Notes: generated by a model from the letters alone, not told the origin. DNA of 64,000 nt from Bacillus thermozeamaize (GCA_002159075.1 LZRT01000036.1:1-64000); one strand, 5' to 3'. Shown: positions 36,682-47,354, numbered from the stretch's first letter. A program made the numbers and translations.

Positions 36682-38067
36682 TTGCAAGGCTTTCTGCTCC
36701 ACCAAAATAAAATGGAACTGGCAAAAAAAGCCCGTGAAGAAGGGTTAATGGAAGGGGGAACCATACCAGCCCAAATCCAACCTGATGTTTTGATTCAATG
36801 GGATAAGTTTCCGTTTACGAAGCATGCCAATATGATCTTGCTCAATCGCCAACAGGCAGTGCGTCAGGCGATGGATCCCCATCTGCGGACGGAGATTTTG
36901 AAATTGAACGGGATACCGACCATTTCTCTTGACAAATCGATTCGTTTTGCCCGGAGGTATTATGTCATTTTGTTTCAGTACCAGGTGCTGGGTGTCTATT
37001 TGTTTCAAAAGGCAACGCTCTGGCGTACTGGGGAAGAGAAGTCCCGATTGCAAAGGGGAACGTTCATTTCCAAAAAAAAGTATTCGCCGGAAGTAAAACG
37101 CGCCATCCGTCTGGCCACCGATGCGCTTTATGCACTGGGTTTAGATTTTGCCGGGGTCTGGATTGGCGTTCCATCATCCCGTTCCATGATGGTCATGGAC
37201 ATGGATCCGACTCCGAAACATACACCCGCGCTTTTGGGACGATACGTACGGACCTTTGCCCGGTATTGCCAGACCATGCGCGTGCCAGATGAGATTCTCC
37301 TGGGTACCGACGTTGAATTTTTGCTGATGAATCGTGCCGGGAAGCTGGTTCCGGCCTCCCAATTTATGTCGTATCGGGGCAGGGTGGGCCACGATGCTTA
37401 CCGCGATCCGCTGCACCGTTCCGATTATCCGATTGCTGAACTCCGGCCGCTGCCGAGCCGGCATCCTTTGCAACTGTATCGGAACCTTTACGCGACCATG
37501 AAACAGGCCAATAGAATGATCGCATCGTCCAACTTGGCCTGGTTGGTCGGCAACCAGCCGGTAGCCAATCTGTCGATTGGCGGACATTTGCACTTTGGAA
37601 AAGTTCCCCTGCACTTCTTGTTGATTCGCGTTCTTGATGAATATTTGGCATTGCCGTTCCGCATCCTGGAGGATCCGCGTGGCATTTTACGGCGGCCGAA
37701 ATACGGAAAGTTGGGGGATGTCCGAACCAAAATTCATGGCTTTGAATACCGGACATTGTCTAGCTTTATTTATTCTCCCAAAATTGCGCTGGCCACATTT
37801 GTCTTGGCGAAATTCCTCGTACAACACCACCTCAAGCTTCCGATTGGCACGTTTTTGAATTCGGATGTCATGCGGTCGTTTTACAGCGGAAATGGCGCTG
37901 AACTTTACACACATGCCGAAGAAAAGATGTCTTTGATCGAATCCATGCCGCAATATGAAGAAATCCGGAAACAAGTCGATCCCTTGTTTCAGAAAATCCG
38001 CGAAGGAACGCCGTGGGATGAAAGCCAGGATATTCGTCCTGCCTGGAAGCTGACGTCATCCCGCTGA
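36682..38067 (+). CDS. Amidoligase-domain protein (phage-type COOH-NH2 ligase fold)
   Basis: This protein of about 461 residues has an N-terminal region of unknown fold. Its C-terminal half matches the putative amidoligase family (glutamine synthetase/GCS-like): LGTDVEFLLMNRAGKLVPASQF near residue 208, GRVGHDAYRDPLH, PIAELRPLPS and ANLSIGGHLHFG. Conserved Glu, Asp and His would bind ATP/Mg. The family is thought to form amide bonds between a carboxylate and an amine. TTG 36682 with GGGAGGGG upstream is preferred because the open frame from 36490 contains a terminator. Position after cotE suggests a spore-envelope role, which is inference. Substrate unknown. Confidence 0.75.
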   Translation: MQGFLLHQNKMELAKKAREEGLMEGGTIPAQIQPDVLIQWDKFPFTKHANMILLNRQQAVRQAMDPHLRTEILKLNGIPTISLDKSIRFARRYYVILFQYQVLGVYLFQKATLWRTGEEKSRLQRGTFISKKKYSPEVKRAIRLATDALYALGLDFAGVWIGVPSSRSMMVMDMDPTPKHTPALLGRYVRTFARYCQTMRVPDEILLGTDVEFLLMNRAGKLVPASQFMSYRGRVGHDAYRDPLHRSDYPIAELRPLPSRHPLQLYRNLYATMKQANRMIASSNLAWLVGNQPVANLSIGGHLHFGKVPLHFLLIRVLDEYLALPFRILEDPRGILRRPKYGKLGDVRTKIHGFEYRTLSSFIYSPKIALATFVLAKFLVQHHLKLPIGTFLNSDVMRSFYSGNGAELYTHAEEKMSLIESMPQYEEIRKQVDPLFQKIREGTPWDESQDIRPAWKLTSSR

Positions 38068-38152
38068 TCCAAAAGAAAACGGGAAATGGCAAAAACAGTG
38101 TCAAAGGTTATGTTATAATACTGGATAAACATCAACAGTGAGGCGAAGAAAC

Positions 38153-40795
38153 ATGGGCGCGATGGGAACGAATACAACTGGCAAACTGACACCGATGATG
38201 GAACAATATTTTTCGATGAAGGAAGCATATCCGGATGCCTTTTTGTTTTTTCGCCTGGGGGATTTTTATGAATTGTTCTTTGACGATGCCATTCAGGCGG
38301 CGGAAGTGCTCGGCTTGACACTGACGAGCCGTGGAACGATGGGTGACCAGCCGATTCCGATGTGCGGGGTTCCACACCATTCCTCTGATACATACATCGA
38401 ACAACTGATTGAACTTGGATATAAAGTAGCCATCTGCGAACAGGTGGAAGATCCGAAGACAGCCAAAGGCGTCGTTCGGCGGGAAGTGGTTCAGGTCATT
38501 ACCCCGGGGACATGGCTGGGCAAGGAAGGGAAAGGGAATGCCTACATTTGCTCCATTTTTATGGAGGAGGACCACTTTTATTTGGCGGCCGGTGATCTTG
38601 GCACTGGGGAACTGGAACTTGTGCGCCAGCCGATGTCCCTGGAAGGGGTGCTGGATGAGTGTGCGAGATACCAGCCGCGGGAAATTCTCTTGTCAGACAT
38701 CATCAAAACCTCGGCAAGACACGCCATTGAAGAACGGTTTATGGGGCTCATCACCTCTGTCGCTCCACCTGATGAAGAGGAAAGCCAGCGATTGCTCGCA
38801 ACCTGGCTGGTCGATCAGCCCTCTTTGGAGCCAGCGGCACGGCGGACAATCGGCCAGCTGCTTTATTATTGGCAGGAGACCCAAAAACGGGTGCTCCGTC
38901 ATTTCCGGCTTTCATTGGTAGAGGCGACGCAGTTCCTCTTGATGGATGGTTTTACGGTACGAAACCTGGAACTGTTTGAGCGGTTGTCAGGGGAAAAAAA
39001 GGCCACCTTGCTGGACCATCTGGATCGGACTGCCACCATCATGGGTGCCAGGCGGTTGAGGCAATGGCTGGCCAAGCCGTTGGTTGATCAGAAGCAGATT
39101 GAGCAGAGGCTGGATGCGGTAGAAGAGCTGGTGAAAGACCCCATGCGGCGGGAAGAGATCCGGCGAAGCCTGCGGCAGGTATACGATCTGGAACGAATCG
39201 CCACCCGCGTTGCCATGGGCATTGCCTCACCGAAGGATTTGCTTGCGCTAAAGCAATCCCTGGAGCAGGTGCCTTTCTTGCGCGCCAATTGCCTTTCCTC
39301 AGCTTCCTCGACACTTCGCCAGTTGGGTGCCGAGTTGGATCCTTGCGTCCCGATTCGCGAATTGATTGAACGGGCCATTGATCCGGCTGCACCTGCACAA
39401 TTCCAGGAAGGCCGCGTCATCCGGGACGGGTATGATCCGCAATTGGACGAACTCAGGCAGATAGCCCGAGACGGCAAGAAATGGATTGCCGAGCTGGAGG
39501 CAAAGGAACGGGAAGCCACCGGGATCAAATCCTTGAAGATCGGGTTCAACAAGGTGTTCGGATATTATATCGAGGTGACGAAAGCCAATTTTGCGCTGGT
39601 ACCTTTGGATCGCTACCAGCGCAAGCAGACGCTGGCCAATGCGGAGCGTTATGTGACGGAAGAGCTGAAGGAACGGGAACGGCTGATTCTGGAGGCGGAA
39701 GAAAAGCTGGCGGAACTGGAAAACCAGCGTTTTGTCGAGGTGCGCGAACAAGTGGCGGCCTACACGCACCGCATTCATTCACTGGCACGAAACCTGGCCG
39801 TTTTGGATCTCTATGCCACCTTTGCGGAAATCAGCGTCCAGGAGCGGTATGTTCGCCCTGTTTTTACCACGGAACAACACCTGGAGATTGCTGAAGGACG
39901 GCATCCCGTTGTGGAGAAAATGCTCCCCGCCCAAACCTTTGTGGCCAACGATACGAAGATGGATGAAAATTGCCGCATTTTGCTTTTGACGGGTCCAAAC
40001 ATGGCGGGAAAAAGCACCTACATGCGGCAGGTGGCGTTGATCGCCATTCTGGCGCAGATCGGATGTTTTGTGCCGGCCACCAGAGCCGTATTGCCTTTGT
40101 TTGACCGGTTCTTTACGCGTATCGGCGCTTCAGATGATCTGGCCAGCGGGCAAAGCACCTTCATGGTAGAGATGAATGAGATCCGTCTGACCACGACGCA
40201 GGCGACGAAAAACAGCCTGGTGATCATTGACGAGCTTGGCAGGGGAACCTCTACCGAAGACGGGATGGCGATTGCCCAAGCGGTGATTGAATATTTGCAT
40301 GATCAGATAAGATGCCTGTCGTTGGTTTCCACCCATTACCATGAATTGGCTGAGCTGGAATCGACGCTTCAGGGACTGAAAAACGTCAGCATGGCGGTGG
40401 AAGAGACGGAAAAGGAAGTCCTCTTTTTACGTCGTCTGGTGGAAGGACCTGCGAGCAAAAGTTACGGAATTTATTGCGCAAAATTGGCGGGCTTGCCTGC
40501 GTCGATCATCGAGCGGGCTGAACAACTCCTGGAGGAGTACACCTCGTCCCGACCACAGGCCGGGACGGAAGCTGCTGCGCCGGTGGAAGCCCGGGGAGAG
40601 GTGGCTGCCGCGGCGCATGGTGATGCGGAGGTTGCCTTCCAGCAATTGAGTCTCTTTGGCGAAGCGGAACCTATCCAGGAATCGCAGGTTCAGGAGATCC
40701 TTGACCGGCTGAGGAAGTTGGATCTGGACAGGACCACGCCGCTGCAAGCGCTGCAAATCTTGTACCAATTGAAACGAAAAGGGGGGTGGATCTGA
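38153..40795 (+). CDS. mutS: DNA mismatch repair protein MutS
   Basis: This 880-residue mismatch sensor has the mismatch-binding F-x-E type motif in FFRLGDFYELFFDD (about 23-36), connector, lever and clamp domains, and an ATPase with Walker A TGPNMAGKSTYMRQ (about 615) and STFMVEMNE, DELGRGTSTEDG. ATG 38153 fits GAGGCG upstream; GTG 38138 is possible. Its TGA overlaps the mutL ATG by one base. Confidence 0.97.
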   Translation: MGAMGTNTTGKLTPMMEQYFSMKEAYPDAFLFFRLGDFYELFFDDAIQAAEVLGLTLTSRGTMGDQPIPMCGVPHHSSDTYIEQLIELGYKVAICEQVEDPKTAKGVVRREVVQVITPGTWLGKEGKGNAYICSIFMEEDHFYLAAGDLGTGELELVRQPMSLEGVLDECARYQPREILLSDIIKTSARHAIEERFMGLITSVAPPDEEESQRLLATWLVDQPSLEPAARRTIGQLLYYWQETQKRVLRHFRLSLVEATQFLLMDGFTVRNLELFERLSGEKKATLLDHLDRTATIMGARRLRQWLAKPLVDQKQIEQRLDAVEELVKDPMRREEIRRSLRQVYDLERIATRVAMGIASPKDLLALKQSLEQVPFLRANCLSSASSTLRQLGAELDPCVPIRELIERAIDPAAPAQFQEGRVIRDGYDPQLDELRQIARDGKKWIAELEAKEREATGIKSLKIGFNKVFGYYIEVTKANFALVPLDRYQRKQTLANAERYVTEELKERERLILEAEEKLAELENQRFVEVREQVAAYTHRIHSLARNLAVLDLYATFAEISVQERYVRPVFTTEQHLEIAEGRHPVVEKMLPAQTFVANDTKMDENCRILLLTGPNMAGKSTYMRQVALIAILAQIGCFVPATRAVLPLFDRFFTRIGASDDLASGQSTFMVEMNEIRLTTTQATKNSLVIIDELGRGTSTEDGMAIAQAVIEYLHDQIRCLSLVSTHYHELAELESTLQGLKNVSMAVEETEKEVLFLRRLVEGPASKSYGIYCAKLAGLPASIIERAEQLLEEYTSSRPQAGTEAAAPVEARGEVAAAAHGDAEVAFQQLSLFGEAEPIQESQVQEILDRLRKLDLDRTTPLQALQILYQLKRKGGWI

Positions 40796-42780
40796 TGCCC
40801 CGCATTCACGTGTTGGAAGAGCATGTGGCCAATCAGATTGCGGCTGGCGAGGTGATCGAAAGGCCCGCTTCGGTCGTCAAGGAACTGGTCGAGAATGCGA
40901 TCGACGCGGGCAGCACCCAGATTGAAGTGCGTGCGGAGGAGGCCGGCCTGACCCGGATCGAAGTGAGGGATAATGGTTCCGGTATTGAGCCGGAAGAATG
41001 CCTGTTGGCTTTTGCCAGGCACGCGACGAGCAAAATTCGAACAGAAAAGGATCTGATGCGCATTTCTTCGCTTGGTTTCCGGGGGGAAGCCCTCGCCAGC
41101 ATCGCTGCCGTTTCCAAGGTTCGGTTGATCACGGCCACTTCTTCTGAACGAGCCGGCGTTCAGCTTTACCTTGAAGGCGGTGAGGTTCGGGAACACCAGC
41201 AGACGGCGTCACCAAAAGGAACATGCATTCAGGTGTGCGACCTGTTTTATAATACGCCTGCGCGTCTCAAATATCTCAAATCCATGCAGACAGAACTGGC
41301 CCATATCCATGACGTGCTGGCGCGCCTGGCTCTGGGGCACCCTGACATCTCCTTTCGTTTTTACCATCAGGGACGAATGGTTTTTTCCACGGACGGTGAC
41401 GGGAAGTTATTGCACGTCATCCACGCTCTGTATGGCTTGAACACGGCGCGATCGATGATTCCGATCAGGGAAGAAGCGCCCGATTTCGAACTGGATGGAT
41501 ATGTCAGCAAGCCGCAGACGAATCGTGCCAGCCGCTCCCACATCATCTGGATTGTAAACGGAAGAGCGGTAAAAAATGCGAGTCTGACCCATGCCCTTCT
41601 CGACGCATACCACACGCTGCTGCCCCAGCGTCGTTACCCCATCGCTGTGGTTCACCTGCGGATGGATCCCCAGTTGGTGGACGTCAATGTGCATCCTGCA
41701 AAACTGGAGGTGCGCTTCAGCAAGGAGCAGGAGTTGATGAAATGGCTGAAGGAAAGCGTCAGCAGGCAACTCCACCGGCAATCGCTCGTTCTTGACGGAC
41801 CTGCCACTGCCCGGCCCGTCGGACTGCTTGCCGGCTCTCCAAGCAAACCGCTGCAACGACGTGAGGCCGTCAATCAACAGGTGCAGTTCAATTTTATGCG
41901 TCCCGTCGAAAAAACGGTTCGTCAGGCTCACACGGCAGGCGACATCCCCGCCAAACCATCAGAAAATCCGGAAGCAGAAAACCCGAAAGCAGAAGAACCG
42001 AAATGGGAAACAGTTCCGAAACCTGACATGGTACGTGAAACCCAGCCGTTGAATCTGGATGCCGGACCAAACCGGGACGCCGGACGGCAAGCACCTGAAT
42101 GCGCTGCCTTATACGGCGAAGAAGAAGCTTCGCTGGACGCTTCCTTGCCTTCCCGCCCGGAAGAAGCCGGCGAGCGCCTCCCGATGATGTACCCTTTAGG
42201 CCAGTTGCACGGCACCTATATCCTTGCCCAGAACGAAGACGGGTTATATATGGTGGATCAACATGCCGCCCAGGAACGCATTTTCTATGAACGTTTCTCC
42301 GAAATGGCCAGGGACATGCAGGTGCAACGGCAGCCCTTGATGATTCCATTGACTATCCACTTGCACCCGCAGGAAGCCAGTCTATTGAACGAATTAATAA
42401 CCTTGCGAAAAGAGGAGATACTGGGCTTAGGAATTGAAATCGAGCCTTTTGGCCAGCACACTTTCCTGGTTCGCTCCTATCCTGCCTGGGTCCCTCCGGA
42501 CGAGGAGGAATTTTGGCTGCAGGAAATGTTGCAGCGGTTGCTGCAACATGGGGGAAACCCTTCGAAGATTTCCATCGAAGATGTCTTGGATGAGGCGATT
42601 ATGGGGCTGGCGTGCAAGGCGGCCATTAAGGCCAATCGTCACCTTCGGCTGGAAGAGATGCAGCAATTGCTGGATGATCTGAGGCAAGCCAGGCAACCTT
42701 TCACTTGTCCACACGGCCGTCCGGTTGTCATTCACTTTTCGCACAACCAGATCAAAAGAATGTTTAAACGGATTATGTAG
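40795..42780 (+). CDS. mutL: DNA mismatch repair protein MutL
   Basis: The 661-residue GHKL ATPase has IAAGEVIERPASVVKELVENAIDAG (about 14-38), DNGSGI and SLGFRGEALASI. The C-terminal endonuclease/dimerisation domain shows QHAAQERIFYER (DQHA...E type motif near 490) and CPHGRPVV near the end, as in MutL proteins of bacteria without MutH. A proline-rich linker spans about 365-465. AAAAGGGGGG precedes the start. Confidence 0.96.
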   Translation: MPRIHVLEEHVANQIAAGEVIERPASVVKELVENAIDAGSTQIEVRAEEAGLTRIEVRDNGSGIEPEECLLAFARHATSKIRTEKDLMRISSLGFRGEALASIAAVSKVRLITATSSERAGVQLYLEGGEVREHQQTASPKGTCIQVCDLFYNTPARLKYLKSMQTELAHIHDVLARLALGHPDISFRFYHQGRMVFSTDGDGKLLHVIHALYGLNTARSMIPIREEAPDFELDGYVSKPQTNRASRSHIIWIVNGRAVKNASLTHALLDAYHTLLPQRRYPIAVVHLRMDPQLVDVNVHPAKLEVRFSKEQELMKWLKESVSRQLHRQSLVLDGPATARPVGLLAGSPSKPLQRREAVNQQVQFNFMRPVEKTVRQAHTAGDIPAKPSENPEAENPKAEEPKWETVPKPDMVRETQPLNLDAGPNRDAGRQAPECAALYGEEEASLDASLPSRPEEAGERLPMMYPLGQLHGTYILAQNEDGLYMVDQHAAQERIFYERFSEMARDMQVQRQPLMIPLTIHLHPQEASLLNELITLRKEEILGLGIEIEPFGQHTFLVRSYPAWVPPDEEEFWLQEMLQRLLQHGGNPSKISIEDVLDEAIMGLACKAAIKANRHLRLEEMQQLLDDLRQARQPFTCPHGRPVVIHFSHNQIKRMFKRIM

Positions 42781-42825
42781 ATTGCTTACGCATGTCGGAG
42801 AGTTGACAAGAGAAAGGAGGTCTGT

Positions 42826-43794
42826 GTGGTGAAAAAGCCGCTGCTGGTCATCGTTGGGCCAACAGCCGTCGGGAAAACGGATCTGAGCGTCGCTCTCGCC
42901 AAAACGTTTGACATGGAAGTGATCTCTGCCGATTCGATGCAGGTGTACAAAGGGATGGATATTGGCACGGCCAAGGTATCGCCAAAAATCCGCCAGCAAA
43001 TCCCGCATCATCTGATTGACATCTGCCAGCCGGATGAGCCTTATTCGGTGGCCGATTTTCAACGGGACGCCCTGAAGGCGATCGAGCATGTGCATCAGAG
43101 GAAGCGGATTCCACTGATGGTCGGCGGCACAGGTCTTTACGTGCGTTCCGTGACCCACGGTTACCTTTTTTCGGATGCGCCGAAAGATGAACGCATCCGC
43201 AAAAAATGGCAGACATATAGCCAACAATACGGCAGACAAAGCCTTTATGAACGATTGCGGGAAAAAGATCCGGAAACCGCCGACAAACTCCATCCGAATG
43301 ATGAGAAGCGAATCATCCGCGCCTTGGAAGTACAAGAACTGACAGGAATCCCGTTCAGCCAATGGCAGCATCAGCACAAGGAGCAAAAGCCGTGGTTCGA
43401 CGTCATGACGATCGGATTGTGGATGGATCGGACGTTGTTGTATGAGCGGATTAATCGGCGGGTGGATCGGATGCTTGAGGAAGGATTGGTTGAAGAAGTA
43501 AAGGGGCTTTTGGCCCAAGGGTACGACGAATCCTTGCCATCGATGCAGGGTTTGGGGTATAAAGAAATTATCGCCTATCTCAAAGGGCAATGGAGTCTGG
43601 AGCAGGCAGTCACTGAATTGAAAAAACGGACCCGCCATTTCGCCAAGAGACAATTCACCTGGTTCCGGAGACAGCACGAGGTGCATTGGGTGAAGGTAGG
43701 AGAAGCAGGATGGATGGAGAAGTTTCCTGAAATTCAGCGGCTGATTGCAGGAAAATTCTACTCTTTTGACGAATATACATTAAACAATGCGTAG
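42826..43794 (+). CDS. miaA: tRNA dimethylallyltransferase MiaA
   Basis: The 322-residue enzyme transfers dimethylallyl to A37 of tRNA. P-loop GPTAVGKTDLS (10-20), SADSMQVYKGMDIGTAK (35-51), HHLIDI and GGTGLYVRSV are all visible. GTG 42826 (or the next codon GTG) follows AAAGGAGGT. It lies upstream of hfq as in many bacteria and supplies the substrate of MiaB. Confidence 0.97.
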   Translation: MVKKPLLVIVGPTAVGKTDLSVALAKTFDMEVISADSMQVYKGMDIGTAKVSPKIRQQIPHHLIDICQPDEPYSVADFQRDALKAIEHVHQRKRIPLMVGGTGLYVRSVTHGYLFSDAPKDERIRKKWQTYSQQYGRQSLYERLREKDPETADKLHPNDEKRIIRALEVQELTGIPFSQWQHQHKEQKPWFDVMTIGLWMDRTLLYERINRRVDRMLEEGLVEEVKGLLAQGYDESLPSMQGLGYKEIIAYLKGQWSLEQAVTELKKRTRHFAKRQFTWFRRQHEVHWVKVGEAGWMEKFPEIQRLIAGKFYSFDEYTLNNA

Positions 43795-43841
43795 CATATA
43801 TAAACATATATAAAAATGTAAAGCCATAGGAGGAACTATTC

Positions 43842-44102
43842 ATGAAACAGGTTGTGAACGTCCAGGACACTTTTTTGAATCAGGTGCGCAAAGAAAATAT
43901 CCCGGTTACGGTTTACTTGACCAATGGATATCAATTGAAAGGATTTGTGCGTTCTTTTGACAATTTTACTGTCGTCATCGAATCAGACGGCAAGCAGCAG
44001 ATGATCTATAAACATGCCATTTCCACTTTTCATCCTGCCAGAGCAGTCAATCTCTATCAGCCGCAGGAACCAAAAAGCTCTGAGGAATCACCATCGTCCT
44101 AG
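43842..44102 (+). CDS. hfq: RNA chaperone Hfq
   Basis: The 86-residue Sm-fold protein has [21 protein letters not shown] (Sm1) and [10 protein letters not shown] (Sm2). AGGAGGAAC precedes ATG 43842. The hexamer binds small RNAs and mRNAs. The C-terminal tail is longer than in B. subtilis. From 44103 to 44237 no gene is seen. Confidence 0.96.
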   Translation: MKQVVNVQDTFLNQVRKENIPVTVYLTNGYQLKGFVRSFDNFTVVIESDGKQQMIYKHAISTFHPARAVNLYQPQEPKSSEESPSS

Positions 44103-44237
44103 CCGGTTTTTCACCAGCGTTCCTGAACCGTTCTTGCCTATCGTTCATATCGCGCAGTCCTTGAAGGCGGCAGCAGTCCTGCATAGCGGCACGCACCGAA
44201 TGGATGCCGTTTAAACAGGGAAGGGGTGGAAGGGCTG

Positions 44238-45209
44238 ATGAAAACAGGTGCGTCATCACCATCTACCCATCGCATCCAGATCAAGTTGACATCTGCGAAG
44301 GAAAAAGCCGAAACAGCAGGACAAACGAATCCAGTATTCGATCGTTCGTCGATAAAAGAAGAGCAACCTGAACACCTTCGCCATTTCTTTCGTGCCTCCC
44401 GGCATTTGGATCAATTGATTGGGCTGGAAAAGGTCAAACGGTTGGCCTATGAGATTTATTCGTTTTACTGGATCAATCAGCAGCGTGAACAATTGGGGCT
44501 GAAACGGGAACCTCACGTCCTACATATGGTTTTTCACGGCAACCCGGGAACAGGAAAGACGACGGTGGCCCGGATGTTCGGGCAGATGTTCCAGGAATTG
44601 GGCATCTTGCAAAAAGGCCACTTGATCGAGGTGGAACGCGCTGATCTGGTAGGGGAGTATGTGGGGCATACCGCACAAAAAACACGTGAACAGGTGAAAA
44701 AGGCGCTGGGCGGCATTTTGTTTATTGATGAAGCTTATTCATTGGCGCGCGGGGGAGAGAAGGACTTCGGCAAGGAAGCGATAGATACCCTCGTCAAAGC
44801 GATGGAGGATTACAAGGATGAGTTCATCTTGATTTTGGCAGGGTATACGGAGGAGATGCATCATTTCCTCAAGGCCAATCCGGGATTGCCCTCGCGATTT
44901 CCGATCCAGCTGGAATTTGCCGATTATACGGTAACACAACTGCTGGACATTGCGGATGTCATGTATGCCGAGCGGGAATACCAATTGTCGGCGGAGGCCC
45001 GCTTGAAACTGAAAGCGATGCTGGAGGAGGCTGCAAGTTGGCCTCACGAATTGCCTAGCAATGCCCGCTATGTCCGCAATCTGGTGGAAAAATCCATCCG
45101 CAATCAGGCCATCCGTCTGATGCGCCAGTCGGTCTGGACGAAAGAGAAGCTCATGATGATTTTGCCGGAAGATTTACAGTTTGAAGATGAGGGCACCGCG
45201 TTGCTATGA
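44238..45209 (+). CDS. spoVK: SpoVK-like AAA ATPase (CbbX family)
   Basis: The 323-residue AAA+ protein has Walker A HGNPGTGKTTVARMFG (about 100), Walker B GGILFIDEAYSLARGG (about 160), sensor LILAGYTEEM (about 205) and FPIQLEFADYT after it. It matches SpoVK by size and position (hfq-spoVK-ynbB). SpoVK acts in spore maturation. AAGGGGTGG precedes ATG 44238. The N-terminal 45 residues are variable. Confidence 0.9.
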   Translation: MKTGASSPSTHRIQIKLTSAKEKAETAGQTNPVFDRSSIKEEQPEHLRHFFRASRHLDQLIGLEKVKRLAYEIYSFYWINQQREQLGLKREPHVLHMVFHGNPGTGKTTVARMFGQMFQELGILQKGHLIEVERADLVGEYVGHTAQKTREQVKKALGGILFIDEAYSLARGGEKDFGKEAIDTLVKAMEDYKDEFILILAGYTEEMHHFLKANPGLPSRFPIQLEFADYTVTQLLDIADVMYAEREYQLSAEARLKLKAMLEEAASWPHELPSNARYVRNLVEKSIRNQAIRLMRQSVWTKEKLMMILPEDLQFEDEGTALL

Positions 45210-45278
45210 GTTGGATATAAAGATATAAACAAATAAAGTTGAAGAGAAGAATAAAATAAAAAAAGAAAAAGGAGAAGC

Positions 45279-46574
45279 ATGGCGCCGATGTATAAACGTT
45301 TTGTTAATTCCGAAATTTTGGAACGGGTTTCCGAAAAATTGGAACAGCAGTTGGCAGAACGATTTCGTGAAATAGAAAGGCTTGTAGAGGAAAACCAAGC
45401 CAAAGTGCTGCGCGCTTTTCAGAATACCCAGGTGAATGATTCGCACTTTGCCGGTTCGACAGGGTATGGATATGGCGACCAAGGGCGGCAAGTGATTGAT
45501 CAGGTATACGCAGAGGTGTTCGGCGCCGAGGACGCATTAGTGCGTCCTCATTTTGTTTCCGGCACGCACGCGATCGTGACGGCGCTGTTTGGCGTGTTGC
45601 GTCCCGGGGACGAACTGCTGTATGTAACGGGACGGCCGTATGACTCCTTGCAGGAGGCGCTGGGATTGAGAGGGGACTTTACGGGCAATCTGCGGGAATA
45701 TGGGATCCGTTGTCGCGTCGTTCCGCTGTTGCCCGACGGCCAGCCGGATTATGGAGCGATTGAACAGGCGTTCACTCCAGCTACGAAGCTCGTCGCAATC
45801 CAGCGTTCGCGCGGTTATGAATGGCGTCCGACCCTTTCGGTCCGAGAGATCGCCCAGCTGAATCGGTTCGTCAAGTCCATCCGGTCCGAAGTCATCACGT
45901 TTGTCGATAATTGCTACGGAGAATTTACAGAAGCGGAAGAGCCGACGTCAGTCGGCATCGATCTGATGGCAGGGTCGTTGATCAAAAACCCCGGCGGCGG
46001 CCTGGCACCTGCCGGTGGATACATCGCCGGCCGCAGCGAATTGGTTTCTATGGCGGCCGCCCGCTTGACCGCTCCCGGGCTCGGCAAAGAACTGGGCGCT
46101 ACATTGGGAACAAACCGGTTCATTTTGCAAGGATTTTTCCTGGCGCCCCATATCGTCGGTGAGGCGCTGAAAGGTGCTGTTTTTGCGGCCGCTCTGCTTG
46201 AGAGCTGTGGTTATGAAACATCGCCGCGCTGGGATGAACCGCGTTCTGACATTATCCAGGCCATCCGGTTTTCCCGCGGGGAGGATCTGATTCGGTTCTG
46301 CCAGGCGATTCAGGCGGCTTCTCCCATTGATTCCTTTGTCCGTCCCGTACCCAGCCCGATGCCCGGATATGATGATCAAGTGATTATGGCTGCAGGCACG
46401 TTTGTCCAGGGAGCGAGCATTGAACTTTCGGCAGATGCGCCGATGCGCGCTCCGTACGTCGGGTATATGCAAGGCGGCCTGACCTACGCACATGTCAAAT
46501 ATGCCATGTTGTCATTTCTCGATCAGGCGCTGGCCAATCCGGCCATCAAACAGGCTATTCTTTGTAATGTCTGA
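45279..46574 (+). CDS. ynbB: YnbB-like PLP-dependent enzyme (aluminium resistance/methionine gamma-lyase-like)
   Basis: The 431-residue Cys/Met-metabolism fold protein has [37 protein letters not shown] near 63 and the PLP lysine in [16 protein letters not shown] (about 240). The precise reaction is not established for this branch. AAAAAGGAG precedes ATG 45279. Its 3' end overlaps the 3' end of lexA by 20 bases on the opposite strand. Confidence 0.9.
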   Translation: MAPMYKRFVNSEILERVSEKLEQQLAERFREIERLVEENQAKVLRAFQNTQVNDSHFAGSTGYGYGDQGRQVIDQVYAEVFGAEDALVRPHFVSGTHAIVTALFGVLRPGDELLYVTGRPYDSLQEALGLRGDFTGNLREYGIRCRVVPLLPDGQPDYGAIEQAFTPATKLVAIQRSRGYEWRPTLSVREIAQLNRFVKSIRSEVITFVDNCYGEFTEAEEPTSVGIDLMAGSLIKNPGGGLAPAGGYIAGRSELVSMAAARLTAPGLGKELGATLGTNRFILQGFFLAPHIVGEALKGAVFAAALLESCGYETSPRWDEPRSDIIQAIRFSRGEDLIRFCQAIQAASPIDSFVRPVPSPMPGYDDQVIMAAGTFVQGASIELSADAPMRAPYVGYMQGGLTYAHVKYAMLSFLDQALANPAIKQAILCNV

Positions 46575-47184
46575 AAAGCCCGATCACCTTGCCCAAAATG
46601 GTGACATCCTTAAGCAGAATGGGTTCCATCGTTGGGTTTTCCGGCTGCAGGCGAATGTGGTCGCGTTCCTTGTAAAAACGTTTTACGGTGGCTTCATCTT
46701 CGGCTGTCATGGCCACGACGATTTCGCCGTTATTGGCAGTATGTTGTTGTCTGACAATCACATAATCCTGATCCCGGATTCCGGCATTGATCATGCTGTC
46801 TCCTTGTACGAGCAGCATAAATACGGTTGACTCGTTGGGCACAAGGAATTTGGGAACAGGGAAGTAGGTTTCAATGTTTTGAATAGCTGTAATAGGCAAT
46901 CCTGCCGTCACCTTGCCGACGACCGGAACCTGCACCGTTTCCTGGTGAGCTTCGTTCATCATCATATGGCGATCCAAGATTTCAATGGCTCGGGGTTTGG
47001 ACGGATCGCGACGGATAAATCCTTTTTTTTCCAATTTCGCCAAATGGCCGTGAACGGTCGAACTGGATGCAAGGCCGACAGCATCGCCGATTTCCCGAAC
47101 GGAAGGAGGGTAGCCTTTTTCACGCACTTCCTTGACGATAAAATCCAAAATCGCTTGTTGCCGTTTGGAAAGAGGTTTTTCCAT
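46555..47184 (-). CDS. lexA: SOS repressor LexA
   Basis: The 209-residue repressor has a winged helix (1-65; [21 protein letters not shown]), the cleavage site Ala-Gly in VTAGLP (about 98), catalytic Ser in [10 protein letters not shown] (about 133) and Lys in ATVKRFYKE (about 170). ATG 47184 has AAAGGTGGGA upstream; the longer frame would overlap the operator. It controls recA (24981) and itself. Confidence 0.97.
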   Translation of the reverse strand: MEKPLSKRQQAILDFIVKEVREKGYPPSVREIGDAVGLASSSTVHGHLAKLEKKGFIRRDPSKPRAIEILDRHMMMNEAHQETVQVPVVGKVTAGLPITAIQNIETYFPVPKFLVPNESTVFMLLVQGDSMINAGIRDQDYVIVRQQHTANNGEIVVAMTAEDEATVKRFYKERDHIRLQPENPTMEPILLKDVTILGKVIGLFRHYKE

Positions 47185-47236
47185 GAAACCATCGTCCCAC
47201 CTTTCTGGCTCGATGAAAGACCAAATGTTCGACCCC

Positions 47237-47272
47237 ATTATACCATAATCCCATGCCTCAAACACCCGTTCG
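47237..47272 (-). promoter_or_regulatory. lexA promoter and LexA box
   Basis: On the - strand CGAACGGGTGTTTG (47272-47259) matches CGAACRNRYGTTYG perfectly. TATAAT (47242-47237) is the -10 box. A weaker LexA-like site (three mismatches) lies at 47219-47232, nearer to the gene. Confidence 0.88.
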
Positions 47273-47354
47273 AGCGCGGATTTATTACGTCCGATAATGT
47301 ATATTATGTTAACTTATAAATTTCTCAGCATGCTCAGCCTCAGCGTCGACATGA

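Noticed and set aside
44103-44237. Possible small gene between hfq and spoVK
   Set aside because: No frame with a start and ribosome site resembles a protein.
47290-47312. Possible third copy of the TTACATAA dyad near lexA
   Set aside because: Only one half (TTATGTTAA) resembles the site; the other arm and the spacing to a promoter do not fit.
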